Shown: positions 18,330 through 29,694 of the stretch, one piece after another
How the letters are laid out: the number at the start of each line of letters is the position of its first letter
How positions within the stretch are numbered: position 1 is the first letter of the stretch
Origin: Sphingomonas koreensis
GTDB taxonomy: Bacteria > Pseudomonadota > Alphaproteobacteria > Sphingomonadales > Sphingomonadaceae
Assembly (NCBI RefSeq): GCF_002797435.1
Contig: NZ_PGEN01000001.1
Span: forward strand, 3,718,501-3,782,500
Reading direction: 5' to 3'
Length of the DNA: 64,000 nt
Notes under the pieces: generated by a model
Databases searched by the model: none
Seen by the model: the letters and a program-made list of their open reading frames with translations, nothing else
What the model was told of the DNA's origin: nothing
Translations under genes and position numbers: made by a program

Positions 18330-18917
18330 TCAGCGCGGGCGCGGCGGCTGGCTGATCGACGGGCCCAGATTCTCAAGCACTTCGCGTGCGCTGAACGCAC
18401 GGACATTGTCGGGTTTGCGGCCGCGGCCGACGACGATCTCGGCACTCGCCTCGTAGCGATCAACCGTGCGGACATCGATGTCGCGGTCCCAGAAGGGATC
18501 GCCATAGAAGGGGCTCCAGCCGCGCCAGCCCCAGCGCGGGCTGTAATAGCGCCACGACGGACCCCAATAGCCCCACGGCCCCGGCCCGAACGGCCGGTCG
18601 ACATAGGTCCGCGTCTTCTTTTCGGTGTCGCGGTCGGAAAGGGTGAAATAGTCGAAGCCGCGCTCCACGGTCAGCTGGGCGGCGCGGTAGAGCAGATAGC
18701 GCTCGACCGTCTCGCGCGAGGTGAGGCTGTTGCCTGCGAAGGTGACGCGGAACCGGTCGCTTTCGATCTGCTCGTCCCAATATCCGGTGCGGTAGGAACC
18801 GCTGCCGGTGGCGGGCTGATAGGGCGTGGGCGTCGCGCAGGACGCAAGCACCGATGCCGACGCGAGAGCGAGGGCAAGCGCCGCGACCCGCGACCGGCGG
18901 GACTGACTGGTGCGCAT
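18330..18917 (-). CDS. CC0125/CC1285-type lipoprotein (DUF4136-like)
   Basis: A 195-residue predicted lipoprotein. The signal ALALALASASVLASC carries a lipobox ending in Cys near residue 26. The mature part has GYWDEQIESDRFRVTFAGN, TVERYLLYRAAQLTVERGFDYF and an aromatic/glycine-rich run with many Trp and Tyr (WGYWGPSWRYYSPRWGW). The family is common in caulobacters and sphingomonads and has no established function. TAGGAGGAAT lies just before the ATG at 18917. Gene end faces secA across the shared terminator. Confidence 0.8.
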   Translation of the reverse strand: MRTSQSRRSRVAALALALASASVLASCATPTPYQPATGSGSYRTGYWDEQIESDRFRVTFAGNSLTSRETVERYLLYRAAQLTVERGFDYFTLSDRDTEKKTRTYVDRPFGPGPWGYWGPSWRYYSPRWGWRGWSPFYGDPFWDRDIDVRTVDRYEASAEIVVGRGRKPDNVRAFSAREVLENLGPSISQPPRPR

Positions 18918-19094
18918 GATATTCCTCCTAATCAACTGCGGCGACTCGTGCCGATATGTGGTTGTAACGAATAGTGTAACGCAAATGTCCATTCGCTGAA
19001 CGTCATTCAAGGAACGGAATGGCGCGCGCATACCCGTAACGGCCCGGAACCGATCGGGGCCGATCACGCGAAATGGCGATTTGGGAGGAATCGC

Positions 19095-19169
19095 TGGCTC
19101 CCTGAGTAGGATTCGAACCTACGGCCGCTCGATTAACAGTCGAGAGCTCTACCGCTGAGCTATCAGGGA
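19095..19169 (-). tRNA. tRNA-Asn (GTT)
   Basis: A 75-nt cloverleaf with encoded CCA on the minus strand. The acceptor TCCCTGA pairs with TCAGGGA. The anticodon stem CTCGA/TCGAG closes the loop CTGTTAA, giving anticodon GTT. The T-loop GGTTCGAATCC is standard. Confidence 0.95.
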
Positions 19170-19258
19170 ACAACAGCGAGCGGCGCCTATACGAGGGGGT
19201 TTCAGGCTTGGCAAGCGGGTGCGGACAACAATTTTGGAAAGATTCTGGCGGATGCTTG

Positions 19259-20032
19259 CTAAGCGACGAACTGCTCCATCGTGATCCGGTCGTCCAGCGC
19301 ATGTTCGGGGTCGAACAACAGCGTCAGATCACGCTTGGGATCGATCTCGATGTCGACGCGGGCGACGTCGCGGACTTCGCGCTGATCGGCGACTGCGCTC
19401 ACCGGACGTTTGCCCGGATCGAGCACCTGCAGCGAGATTCGCGTCTTTTCGGGAAGGATCGCGCCGCGCCATCGCCGCGGGCGGAACGGGCTGATCGGGG
19501 TCAGGGCCAGCATTTGCGAGCCCAGCGGCAGGATCGGCCCGTGCGCCGAGAGGTTGTACGCCGTCGATCCCGCGGGGGTGGCCACCAGAATGCCGTCGCA
19601 GACCAGTTCGGGCAGCACGATGCGATCGTTCACGGTCACTTCGAGCTTGGCGGTCTGGCGCGTCTCGCGCAGCAGCGACACCTCATTGATCGCGGGCAGC
19701 ACATGCGTGTCGCCCTCGACCGTGGTCGCGGTCATCACCAGCGGGGTCACCCTGAACGGTCGCGCGCGGGCAAGGCGTGCGTCGAGCCCGTCGGGCCGCC
19801 ACTCGTTCATCAGAAAGCCGATCGTCCCGAGATTCATCCCGAATACCGGCAGGTTGCGATGCTTCTCCAGCAGCATGTGCAACGTCTGAAGCATGAACCC
19901 GTCGCCACCCAGTGCGACGATCATCTCGGCTTCGTCGGGATGCACCCAGTCATGGGCGGCGAGCAGCTCGTGCGCGGCGACCTCGGCGGGGTTGGTGGGG
20001 GAAGCGACGAGCGCCCGGCGGATACCGCTCAT
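19259..20032 (-). CDS. nadK: NAD kinase
   Basis: A 257-residue kinase that phosphorylates NAD+ to NADP+. The GGDG motif lies at residues 42-45 ([10 protein letters not shown]), [12 protein letters not shown] follows near residue 70, and the NE/D motif region [12 protein letters not shown] and the Gly-rich [15 protein letters not shown] come later. The length is that of short alphaproteobacterial NadK forms. It is the second gene after moaA, whose stop overlaps its ATG by 4 bases. Confidence 0.95.
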   Translation of the reverse strand: MSGIRRALVASPTNPAEVAAHELLAAHDWVHPDEAEMIVALGGDGFMLQTLHMLLEKHRNLPVFGMNLGTIGFLMNEWRPDGLDARLARARPFRVTPLVMTATTVEGDTHVLPAINEVSLLRETRQTAKLEVTVNDRIVLPELVCDGILVATPAGSTAYNLSAHGPILPLGSQMLALTPISPFRPRRWRGAILPEKTRISLQVLDPGKRPVSAVADQREVRDVARVDIEIDPKRDLTLLFDPEHALDDRITMEQFVA

Positions 20033-21027
20033 CCGCCGGTCACGCTCATGTAGCGGCCGACGGCGGGGCCTGCGCCGCGCGCGACGCTGAAGTCATGCCG
20101 CGCCGGCTTGGCGGCGAGCGCTTCATCGATTGCGGCATCGAGCGCCGTCAGGCCCCCTTCGCGAATGGCGGTCTTCAGATCGACATGGTCTTCATGACCG
20201 AGACAAGTGAACAGCTTCCCCTCCGTGGTCAGCCGCACGCGGTTGCAGCTTTCGCAGAAATTGCCGGTAAGCGGCGAGATCAATCCCAATCGCGCGCCGG
20301 TCTCTGCGACCTGCCAATACCGTGCAGGGCCGCCGCTGCGGTGCGGGTCGGGCGACAATGTGAAGCGGCGCGACAGATCGTCGAACACTTCGGTCAGCGG
20401 CAGGAAACGGTCCGCCCGATCCTCATCGATCGCGCCGAGCGGCATCGTCTCGATCAACGTCAGGTCCATGCCCGAAGCGCCCGTCCAGGCGAGCATCGGC
20501 GCGATCTCGGCCTCGTTGAGCCCCTTGAGCGCGACCATGTTGATCTTGACCGACAGCCCAGCCGTGCGGGCGGCGGCGATGCCGTCCAGCACCTGCTGGA
20601 GATCGCCGTGGCGGGTGATGTGGCGGAACGTCTCCGGATCGCGGCTGTCGAGGCTGACGTTGATCCGCCGGATGCCTGCCTGCACGAGCGGCCCGGCATA
20701 TTCGGCCAGCCGCATGCCGTTGGTGGTCAATGTCAGTTCGTCGAGCCCCGATCCGACATGCCGCCCCAGCCGGCGCACCAGATCGATCACGTCGCGGCGC
20801 ACCAGGGGTTCGCCGCCGGTCAGCCGGATCTTGGCGACGCCCCGTGCGATGAAGCGTTCGGCGATCAGTGCGATCTCTTCGAGCGCAAGCAATTCGCTGC
20901 GCGGAAGGAAGGTCATCTTCTCGGCCATGCAATAGCGGCAGCGCAGATCACACCGATCGGTTACCGATACCCTGAGGTAGCGGATCGTGCGGCCGTGACG
21001 GTCGATCAGGGCGGGCGCGGTCGCCAT
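20029..21027 (-). CDS. moaA: GTP 3',8-cyclase MoaA
   Basis: A 332-residue radical SAM enzyme that with MoaC converts GTP into cyclic pyranopterin for molybdenum cofactor. The N-terminal cluster Cys are at residues 26, 30 and 33 ([10 protein letters not shown]). The SAM-binding GGEPL is near residue 71. The C-terminal [4Fe-4S] cysteines are in [10 protein letters not shown] and FTCLG. The end GRYMSVTGG keeps the GG tail that is required for activity. It heads a moaA-nadK pair. modABC for molybdate uptake lies about 40 kb away in the same window. Confidence 0.95.
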   Translation of the reverse strand: MATAPALIDRHGRTIRYLRVSVTDRCDLRCRYCMAEKMTFLPRSELLALEEIALIAERFIARGVAKIRLTGGEPLVRRDVIDLVRRLGRHVGSGLDELTLTTNGMRLAEYAGPLVQAGIRRINVSLDSRDPETFRHITRHGDLQQVLDGIAAARTAGLSVKINMVALKGLNEAEIAPMLAWTGASGMDLTLIETMPLGAIDEDRADRFLPLTEVFDDLSRRFTLSPDPHRSGGPARYWQVAETGARLGLISPLTGNFCESCNRVRLTTEGKLFTCLGHEDHVDLKTAIREGGLTALDAAIDEALAAKPARHDFSVARGAGPAVGRYMSVTGG

Positions 21028-21086
21028 GAAATATGCAGCTAAGCCGTTGATGACTTCGCAGCAAGCCTTGGGTTAGGTTGATTCGG

Positions 21087-23063
21087 ATGACCGACCTCGC
21101 GCCCATTCAAGCCACGCCGATGACCGGGCGCGAACGGCCGGTTTTCCTGCTGTCGTTTCGTCAGCGTGACGAGCTTGCCGCGCTTGCCGCCGGGGCAGGA
21201 TGGCGGGTCGTCGCAGCGCGCCGTGCCGACGGTGCCGAGCGGCGGCTGCTGGCGAGCGGGGCCGCGGTTGCGGTGGTCGATGCGCGCGGCGCAGTCGAGG
21301 AGGGGTTGGCCGCAGTGCGCGCGTTAGCAGGTGTCGCCGGGGCGACCGGCGGCGCATTGCTTGCGCTGGTTTCGCGCAACGATGCAGCCCGTCTCGGGGA
21401 ATTCTACGACGCCGGCGCCACGCACTTCCTCGCCAGCCCGATGCGCGAAGCGGAATTCGTCCAGGCGCTTCGCTTTGCCGCGCGGCATGCGGAGCGCGTT
21501 GGAGGAGAAGGGCCGGTGATCGTGGGCGATGCCGAGCCGTTGGGCTGGCGCTACGATCCCGCGCTGGCTTCGGTCCAGGTCACGCCCGCGCTCGCAGCGT
21601 TGCTGGGGTTGGCGGAGCAGCCTTCGGTGCACGCCATGTTGCGCCGGGTGGACGCGAGCGACCGGGGGGCGCTGCGCGCCGCATTCGGCCGCCTGCGCGA
21701 CGGGCTTTCGGCGACCGCCTTCGCGCACGAGCTCAAGGGGGCGGGCCGCGTCGTCGAGCATCTGCAGCACGACCAGCGCACGGGACGGATCCACGCGCTG
21801 ATCGAGCGGCTGGCCGAGGTCGATGCCGGAGCCGCCGTACGCGATGCGCTGTCAGGCGTGCATGACGGTGCAGGGGTGCGCCGCTGGATCGAACGGCGGT
21901 TGAGCGACGGTCAACCGGTGGGCGTCGTCCTCGCGGCACTGAACCGGTTCGAGATGGTCAACACCGCCTATGGCCGTCCGGCGGGGGACGCGCTGCTGCG
22001 CGCCGCATCGGGCCGGCTTGGCGAGGCAGCGCGCGAGGTGCTGGGCCGGCATTTTGTCGCAGCAAGGATCGCGGGCCCCGAGTTCGTCGTCGCATCCGAG
22101 AGCGCTGCACCGGAGTTGCTTGCGTCGGTCGCTGCGCGCGTCGGCGAGGCACTGTCCAGGCCGTTCGTGATCGGCGACGAGATCATGCCGCTCGGCGCGC
22201 GCACTGCAGTGGCGCTCTCCGAACCCGACGACAGCGCCGCGGAGCTGCTGCGCCGTGCCAGCGATGCGCTGGCCGGAAACGATGCCGCCCCGGGGTCGGT
22301 GCCGCTCGACACGCTCGCGCTCGACCTGCGCCGCGCGATGGAAGCGGGAGAGATCGAGCTGCGTTTCCAGCCGCAGGTTGCCGTTTCGGCAGGTGCGATC
22401 GTCGGGGTCGAGGCGCTCGCCCGGTGGCGCCATGCTTCGGGCGAGATCGGCGCGGAGATGCTGTTTGCAGCGGCGGCGCGAGGAGGGCTCGAACTGGCGC
22501 TGTCGGAACATGTACAGCGGCTCGCGCTGGATCAGGCCGCACACTGGCCCGCGGCGCTGCGGGCGCTTCGCCTCTCGGTGAACGTCACCGCTGCGGATGT
22601 CGCACGGAGCAATTTCGCAGATCTGTTCCTCGACTGGGTGGACGCGAGCGGATTTCCGCGCAGCCGCCTCACGGTCGAGATCACCGAGGGCGGGCTGATC
22701 GGCGACCTCAGCGAGGCGGCGCGCCTGCTCGCCGTGCTGCGCACGGCGGGATGCCGGGTCGCGATCGACGATTTCGGGACCGGCTATTCCAGCCTAGCCT
22801 ATCTCAAGGCGCTTCCGCTCGACTATCTCAAGATCGACCGCAAGCTCACCCAGGACATCACCGGTTCGGCGCGAGACCGGGTGGTGGTGCGCGGGGTGAT
22901 CGACATGGCGCGTTCGCTGGGCCTCGCGGTCGTTGCCGAAGGGGTGGAGACGCAGGAGCAGCTCGAACTGCTCGCCAAGGAAGGGTGCCAGTTCTATCAG
23001 GGCTATCTCTGCGCCGAACCCCTGACCCTGATCGAGCTGGACACGCTGGTGGAGGCGCAATGA
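21087..23063 (+). CDS. EAL-domain c-di-GMP phosphodiesterase with degenerate GGDEF and receiver-like N-terminus
   Basis: A protein of about 658 residues. The N-terminal 140 residues resemble a receiver-like fold (AAVRALAG, LLALVSRNDAARLGEFYDAGATHFLASP) but I see no clear phospho-acceptor Asp. A degenerate GGDEF follows, with AGPEF near residue 330 instead of GGDEF, so cyclase activity is unlikely. The EAL domain is intact: VEALARW near residue 440, NVTAAD, VEITEGG, DDFGTGYSSLAYLKALPLDYLKID near 560, and AEGVETQEQL. It should hydrolyse c-di-GMP in the cytoplasm. Start is the ATG at 21087. It overlaps the next gene by ATGA. Confidence 0.87.
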   Translation: MTDLAPIQATPMTGRERPVFLLSFRQRDELAALAAGAGWRVVAARRADGAERRLLASGAAVAVVDARGAVEEGLAAVRALAGVAGATGGALLALVSRNDAARLGEFYDAGATHFLASPMREAEFVQALRFAARHAERVGGEGPVIVGDAEPLGWRYDPALASVQVTPALAALLGLAEQPSVHAMLRRVDASDRGALRAAFGRLRDGLSATAFAHELKGAGRVVEHLQHDQRTGRIHALIERLAEVDAGAAVRDALSGVHDGAGVRRWIERRLSDGQPVGVVLAALNRFEMVNTAYGRPAGDALLRAASGRLGEAAREVLGRHFVAARIAGPEFVVASESAAPELLASVAARVGEALSRPFVIGDEIMPLGARTAVALSEPDDSAAELLRRASDALAGNDAAPGSVPLDTLALDLRRAMEAGEIELRFQPQVAVSAGAIVGVEALARWRHASGEIGAEMLFAAAARGGLELALSEHVQRLALDQAAHWPAALRALRLSVNVTAADVARSNFADLFLDWVDASGFPRSRLTVEITEGGLIGDLSEAARLLAVLRTAGCRVAIDDFGTGYSSLAYLKALPLDYLKIDRKLTQDITGSARDRVVVRGVIDMARSLGLAVVAEGVETQEQLELLAKEGCQFYQGYLCAEPLTLIELDTLVEAQ

Positions 23064-23488
23064 ACGATCCGCAGGATGTGACCGGGGTCTGGTACGGCCG
23101 CTACTTCGCCTCGTCCGCCGGGGTCGAGGAGAACAGCTTCATCGCGCATCTGGACGAGATGGCAGGCGACGTGAGTGGGACGATCACCGAGCCGGACACG
23201 ACCTGGATGGAGGAGGTCCGCCGCGCCTTTGTCGATGGCGACCGGATGGGAAGCCGGCTGCGCTTCATGAAGCAGTACGATCCGGCGGGGCCGCTTGCGC
23301 ATTCGGTCGCCTATGCCGGTACGATCAGCGACGACGGCACCGAAGTTACCGGAGAATGGCGGTTTTCGGGCTATCACGGCAGCTTCGTGATGAACCGCGA
23401 GACCTTTCGCGCGGAAGAACTCGACGAGGAAGTCGCGGCAGACGAGGGTATCGTGATCGAGATGGACGAGCCGATTCCTCCCCGATAG
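23060..23488 (+). CDS. Conserved hypothetical protein coupled to the EAL gene
   Basis: A 142-residue acidic soluble protein starting in the ATGA overlap with the EAL gene. Notable patterns are VTGVWYGRYFASS near the N-terminus, AGDVSGTITEPDTTW, VAYAGTISDDGTEVTGEWRFSGYHGSF and an acidic tail ending PIPPR. The repeated GxW/GxI strands look like a small beta-barrel or lipocalin-like sheet, but I do not recognise a named family. Translational coupling suggests it works with, or is produced alongside, the phosphodiesterase. Confidence 0.75.
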   Translation: MNDPQDVTGVWYGRYFASSAGVEENSFIAHLDEMAGDVSGTITEPDTTWMEEVRRAFVDGDRMGSRLRFMKQYDPAGPLAHSVAYAGTISDDGTEVTGEWRFSGYHGSFVMNRETFRAEELDEEVAADEGIVIEMDEPIPPR

Positions 23489-23515
23489 TTTCGCCCGAAA
23501 CCGGGAGAAACTGCC

Positions 23516-24406
23516 ATGATTCACCGCCGCGGCCTGTTCGCGTTCGTCGCCCTGCTGTTCGCTGCCATGTTGACGGCGGCACCCGCCACGGCGAAGGGGT
23601 TCGCCTCCTCCCGCATCACGGTGACGGTCGAAGGGGAGGGCAAGGACGTCATCCTCATCCCGGGCCTCAGCTCCAGCCCGCGCGTGTGGACGGAGATGAT
23701 CGCCGCGACTCCCGGCTATCGCTGGCACAAGGTGCTGGTCCATGGTTTCGCCGGAACCGGCAAGGGCGGCAACGCCGAAGGCAATGTCGCCGCGCCGGTG
23801 GCGGAAGAGATCGCCCGCTATATCGCCGAGCAGAAGCTGGGTCCGGTCGCCGTGATCGGCCATTCGATGGGCGGGACGATGGGGATGATGCTCGCCGCGC
23901 GCCATCCCGCCAGCGTGTCGAAGCTGATGGTCGTCGACATGTTCCCGTTCATGGGCGCGATGTTCGGCGGGCCCAACGCGACACCCGAGACGCTTAAGCC
24001 GATCGCCGAAGGCATCATGACCAGCATGCGGACGGCCCCCGAAGACGCCTATGCCAAGCGGCTCGAGCAGACGATCGCTTCTATGGTCGCGACCGAGAGC
24101 ATGCGCGCCGGCGCGCTCGAGGATTCGATGAAGTCCGACCGCGACGTCGCGGCGCGTGCCTATGGCGAGCTCGTCATGACCAATTTGATGCCCGAGCTGC
24201 CAAAGGTCACTGCGAAGACGCTGGTACTCTATGTGACGCCGAGAGGCGCGCCGGTCACCGACGCGCAGATCGACGGCTATTATCAGGCATCTTACGCGCC
24301 CCTGAAGGGCGCGACGCTCAAGCGCGTTCCCGACGCCGCGCACTTCCTGATGTGGGACAATGCGCCCTTCTTCCAGAACGAGGTGAAGGCGTTCCTCGCG
24401 GAGTAG
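23516..24406 (+). CDS. Exported alpha/beta hydrolase
   Basis: A 296-residue alpha/beta hydrolase with a signal peptide (FAFVALLFAAMLTAAPATAKG). The oxyanion segment VILIPGLSSSPRVW, the nucleophile elbow GHSMGGTM (about residue 119) and the catalytic His in DAAHFLMWD near the C-terminus are present. It is likely periplasmic. The substrate is unknown; the family includes esterases and haloperoxidase-like proteins. It lies 27 bp after the EAL-linked gene, with GGGAGAAA before the ATG. Confidence 0.83.
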   Translation: MIHRRGLFAFVALLFAAMLTAAPATAKGFASSRITVTVEGEGKDVILIPGLSSSPRVWTEMIAATPGYRWHKVLVHGFAGTGKGGNAEGNVAAPVAEEIARYIAEQKLGPVAVIGHSMGGTMGMMLAARHPASVSKLMVVDMFPFMGAMFGGPNATPETLKPIAEGIMTSMRTAPEDAYAKRLEQTIASMVATESMRAGALEDSMKSDRDVAARAYGELVMTNLMPELPKVTAKTLVLYVTPRGAPVTDAQIDGYYQASYAPLKGATLKRVPDAAHFLMWDNAPFFQNEVKAFLAE

Positions 24407-24409
24407 GGA

Positions 24410-24661
24410 TCAGGCGTCGATCGCGGCCGGCTGGGCAATCCGGCCGCCGGTGCCGGCAAGCGCGGCCAGCGCCGCACGCAGTATCAGGCGCCGTTCGAAC
24501 CGCGCCTGGTGCGAGCGGCCCCAGCGGAACACGCTCTGCGCGCCGCGAAGCTCGCTGCGGATTCGTTCGGCGACGCGCCGCAATTCACGCATGGTAGGGA
24601 GACGCCCCTCGGCGATGCAGGCGATGATCTCCGGGGCGATAGTCGCTGGCGGCGAATACAT
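24410..24661 (-). CDS. Small basic hypothetical protein
   Basis: An 83-residue Arg-rich protein. PEIIACIAEGRLPTMRELRRVAERIRSELRG forms two charged helices, followed by FERRLILRAALAALAG and a hydrophobic end. No known domain is recognised. GGGAGAGCAGGA directly before the ATG at 24661 supports translation. It converges with the hydrolase gene, with only 3 bp between the stops. Confidence 0.55.
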   Translation of the reverse strand: MYSPPATIAPEIIACIAEGRLPTMRELRRVAERIRSELRGAQSVFRWGRSHQARFERRLILRAALAALAGTGGRIAQPAAIDA

Positions 24662-24810
24662 TCCTGCTCTCCCTTTCGGGCATTAGCTAGGAAGCGATCC
24701 GCAGATCGGAAGGGCGAGCCAGTCGCAATTGCGATGAACCGAGTCCGATTGGGCCCGAGCGGCGAGGTTCAGGAGTCCGGTGCCGCGATTCAGCCAAGCT
24801 CAATCAAACT

Positions 24811-25521
24811 CTAGTCGAGCGCTTCGAATGCCCCGGTCTCGAAGTCCTCGGCCAACATCGCGACGATCCGCTCGGCCACCGCTTCGGGCGGCTTGACGCT
24901 CTCGGGCGCTTCGCCCGGATAGGCGCGCGCGCGCATCTTGGTGCGGGTGGCGCCGGGATTGAGCAGGGCGACGCGCACCCTGGTCAGGTTGCGCACTTCC
25001 TCGCCATAGCTCAGCACGAGATTCTCGAACGCCGCCTTGGTCGCCCCGTACAGGCCCCAGAAGGCGCGCGGCGTGCGCGCGACGGTTGAGGTAAGTCCGA
25101 TCACCCGACCATTGTCGGCCTTGCGCAGCAGCGGATCGAACGCACCGATCAGCGCCGCCTGTGCGCTGACATTGAGCGCCAGCGTCTTGGCGACTTCCTT
25201 GGGGTCGAAGGCGGAGATCGCCGACAGCGTGCCGAGCGCGGCGGCATTGAGCACCAGCAGGTCGAGCTTGCCCCAGCGTTCGGCCACGGCGGCGGCGAGG
25301 CGCGGGATCGAATCGGTCTCGAGCAGGTCCATCGGCGCGATGGTGGCAGATCCGCCCGCCGCGAAGATCGCTTCCTCGACTTCCTCGAGGCCGCCGGCGG
25401 TGCGAGCGGTCAGCACGACATGCGCGCCCTGCGCGGCAAGCGCGATCGCGGTCGCCGCGCCGATGCCGCGGCTCGCGCCGGTGACGAGCGCGACGCGCCC
25501 TGCAAGGGTCTGTTCGGTCAT
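24811..25521 (-). CDS. SDR family NAD(P)-dependent oxidoreductase
   Basis: A 236-residue classical short-chain dehydrogenase. The cofactor motif TGASRGIG lies near residue 14, the LNAAA segment near 90 replaces NNAG, and the catalytic Ser and Tyr-Lys are in LTSTVARTPRAFWGLYGATKAA. The substrate is unknown. It follows purF by 5 bases on the same strand, so the two are likely co-transcribed, an arrangement seen in sphingomonads without a clear functional link. Confidence 0.87.
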   Translation of the reverse strand: MTEQTLAGRVALVTGASRGIGAATAIALAAQGAHVVLTARTAGGLEEVEEAIFAAGGSATIAPMDLLETDSIPRLAAAVAERWGKLDLLVLNAAALGTLSAISAFDPKEVAKTLALNVSAQAALIGAFDPLLRKADNGRVIGLTSTVARTPRAFWGLYGATKAAFENLVLSYGEEVRNLTRVRVALLNPGATRTKMRARAYPGEAPESVKPPEAVAERIVAMLAEDFETGAFEALD

Positions 25522-25526
25522 GGAGG

Positions 25527-26978
25527 TCAGGCCGGTTCGTCGAGAAGGGCGAGCTGGCTCACGGCCTGCTCATTATGGTCGGTCAGCTGCGTCGGATACT
25601 CGCCGGTGAAGCAGGCATCGCAATATTTGGGCAGCACCCGGGTCCGCTCCGCCTCGCCCAGCGCGCGGTACAGACCGTCGATCGACACGAAGGCGAGGCT
25701 GTCGGCCTTGATGAACTCGGCCATGCCAGCCACGTCCATCTTGGCGGCGAGCAGCTTGGAGCGCTCGGGCGTGTCGACGCCGTAGAAGCAGCTGTGCGTC
25801 GTCGGCGGGCTGGCGATGCGCATATGCACTTCGGCGGCGCCGGCTTCGCGCATCATCTCGACGATCTTGAGGCTGGTGGTGCCGCGCACGATCGAATCGT
25901 CGATCAGCACGATGCGCTTGCCCTGGATCAGGTCGCGATTGGCGTTGTGCTTGAGCTTGACGCCGAGGCGGCGGACTTCCGCGCTCGGCTGGATGAAGGT
26001 GCGGCCGACATAGTGCGAGCGGATGATGCCGAGTTCGAACGGTATACCCGATTGCTGGGCATAGCCGATGGCGGCGGGCACGCCCGAATCGGGCACCGGC
26101 ACGACCAGATCGGCATCGATCCCGGATTCGATTGCGAGCTGCGCGCCGATCGCCTTGCGCACGCCATAGACCGAACGGTTCTGCGCGATCGAATCGGGGC
26201 GGCTGAAATAGACCCATTCGAAGATGCACGGGCGCGGCGCGATCGCGGTGAAGGGGCGGATCGAGCGCAGCTCGCCGTCCTGAACGATCACCAGCTCGCC
26301 CGGATCGATCTCGCGGACGAAATCGGCGCCGACCACGTCGAGCGCGACCGTTTCCGACGCAAAGATGTACGCGTCGCCCAGCTTGCCCATGACCAGCGGG
26401 CGGATGCCCAGCGGGTCGCGGCACGCGATCATGCCCTCGGGCGTCATGCAGATCAGCGAATAGGCGCCCTCGATCTGCTTCAGTGCGTCGATGAAGCGGT
26501 CGAGCAGGTCCTTGTATCCGCTGGTCGCGACCAGGTGGATGATCGTCTCGGTGTCCGATGTGGACTGGAAGATCGAACCGCGCTGGATCAGCTCGCGGCG
26601 CACGTGCAGCGCGTTGGAGATGTTGCCGTTATGCGCCACCGCGAAGCCGCCGTTCGCCAGCTCGGCATAGAGCGGCTGGACGTTGCGCATTCCCGAATCG
26701 CCAGTCGTCGCGTAGCGGACATGGCCGCAGGCAACGCTGCCCGACAGCGTACGCATCACCTCGTCGCGGTCGAAATTGCCCGCGACATGGCCCATCGCGC
26801 GATGGCTGTGGAAATGGGTGCCGTCCCAGCTCGTGATCCCGGCGGCCTCCTGGCCGCGGTGCTGGAGCGCATGGAGGCCAAGCGCGACCAGTGCAGCCGC
26901 ACCGTCGGCGCCGGAAACGCCGAAGATGCCGCACTCTTCGCGCAGCTTGTCGTCATCAAACGGATTCGTGGTCAGCAT
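25527..26978 (-). CDS. purF: Amidophosphoribosyltransferase
   Basis: A 483-residue glutamine amidotransferase for the first committed step of purine synthesis (PRPP plus glutamine to phosphoribosylamine). A 15-residue propeptide (MLTTNPFDDDKLREE) precedes the catalytic Cys16 of CGIFGVSG. The glutaminase domain carries GHVRYATTGDSG and AHNGNISN. The phosphoribosyltransferase domain has VLIDDSIVRGTTS. The Cys-containing C-terminus (YCDACFTGEYP) is consistent with the Fe-S cluster found in some PurF proteins. A propeptide implies autoprocessing. Confidence 0.96.
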   Translation of the reverse strand: MLTTNPFDDDKLREECGIFGVSGADGAAALVALGLHALQHRGQEAAGITSWDGTHFHSHRAMGHVAGNFDRDEVMRTLSGSVACGHVRYATTGDSGMRNVQPLYAELANGGFAVAHNGNISNALHVRRELIQRGSIFQSTSDTETIIHLVATSGYKDLLDRFIDALKQIEGAYSLICMTPEGMIACRDPLGIRPLVMGKLGDAYIFASETVALDVVGADFVREIDPGELVIVQDGELRSIRPFTAIAPRPCIFEWVYFSRPDSIAQNRSVYGVRKAIGAQLAIESGIDADLVVPVPDSGVPAAIGYAQQSGIPFELGIIRSHYVGRTFIQPSAEVRRLGVKLKHNANRDLIQGKRIVLIDDSIVRGTTSLKIVEMMREAGAAEVHMRIASPPTTHSCFYGVDTPERSKLLAAKMDVAGMAEFIKADSLAFVSIDGLYRALGEAERTRVLPKYCDACFTGEYPTQLTDHNEQAVSQLALLDEPA

Positions 26979-27112
26979 CGGCCCTTCGCGGGGGAATCGT
27001 TGGTCGATGGGCGCGCATATAGGCGCTCGATCGGCACTTGTCGCCCTTTTGTAACATCAACCATCGGACCTCACCGTTTCCATTTGCGTTAGAGACCCGA
27101 AGGAGACCGGAA

Positions 27113-27361
27113 ATGGCCAAGGATCACGGGCCTCAGATCAAGGACGATTCGCTCTACGAGAAGCTGAGAGAGGAAGGCGCATCGAAGGAAAAGGCTGCGC
27201 GGATCGCCAATGCGAAGGCCGAAGGATCGCTCGACCATGACAGCACGCACCTCGAGAATCGCAGCAAGGAAACACTGTATGCGGAAGCGAAGGAGATTGG
27301 CATCGAGGGCCGGTCGGACATGACGAAGGACGAGCTGATCGAGGCGATCCGCGATCATTGA
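27113..27361 (+). CDS. Small Rho N-terminal-like (HeH/SAP-type) domain protein
   Basis: An 82-residue highly charged protein. The N-terminal half (LYEKLREEGASKEKAARIANAKA) resembles a plasmid-stabilisation-type helix. The C-terminal half, SKETLYAEAKEIGIEGRSDMTKDELIEAIRDH, matches the Rho_N/HeH helix-extension-helix fold that binds nucleic acid or the envelope. Its function is not known. AAGGAG lies 7 bases before the ATG at 27113; the frame opening at 27038 is not used. Confidence 0.75.
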   Translation: MAKDHGPQIKDDSLYEKLREEGASKEKAARIANAKAEGSLDHDSTHLENRSKETLYAEAKEIGIEGRSDMTKDELIEAIRDH

Positions 27362-27411
27362 TCGAATATGTCAAAACGGGTCCTATTGATCGATTTTCCC
27401 GCTGGCACTGA

Positions 27412-29679
<2,268 letters not shown>

Positions 29680-29694
29680 GCGACGTCGATGCGA

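Noticed and set aside
20029..21086. Molybdenum cofactor riboswitch ahead of moaA
   Set aside because: The gap between moaA and the divergent EAL gene is about 60 bases, too short for such an aptamer.
21990..22170. Active diguanylate cyclase in the EAL protein
   Set aside because: The signature reads AGPEF, not GG(D/E)EF, so cyclase activity is unlikely.
25575..27092. 505-codon open frame opposite purF
   Set aside because: It is an antisense shadow of purF in high-GC DNA. The protein shows no family motifs, while the opposite strand has complete PurF motifs and a propeptide.
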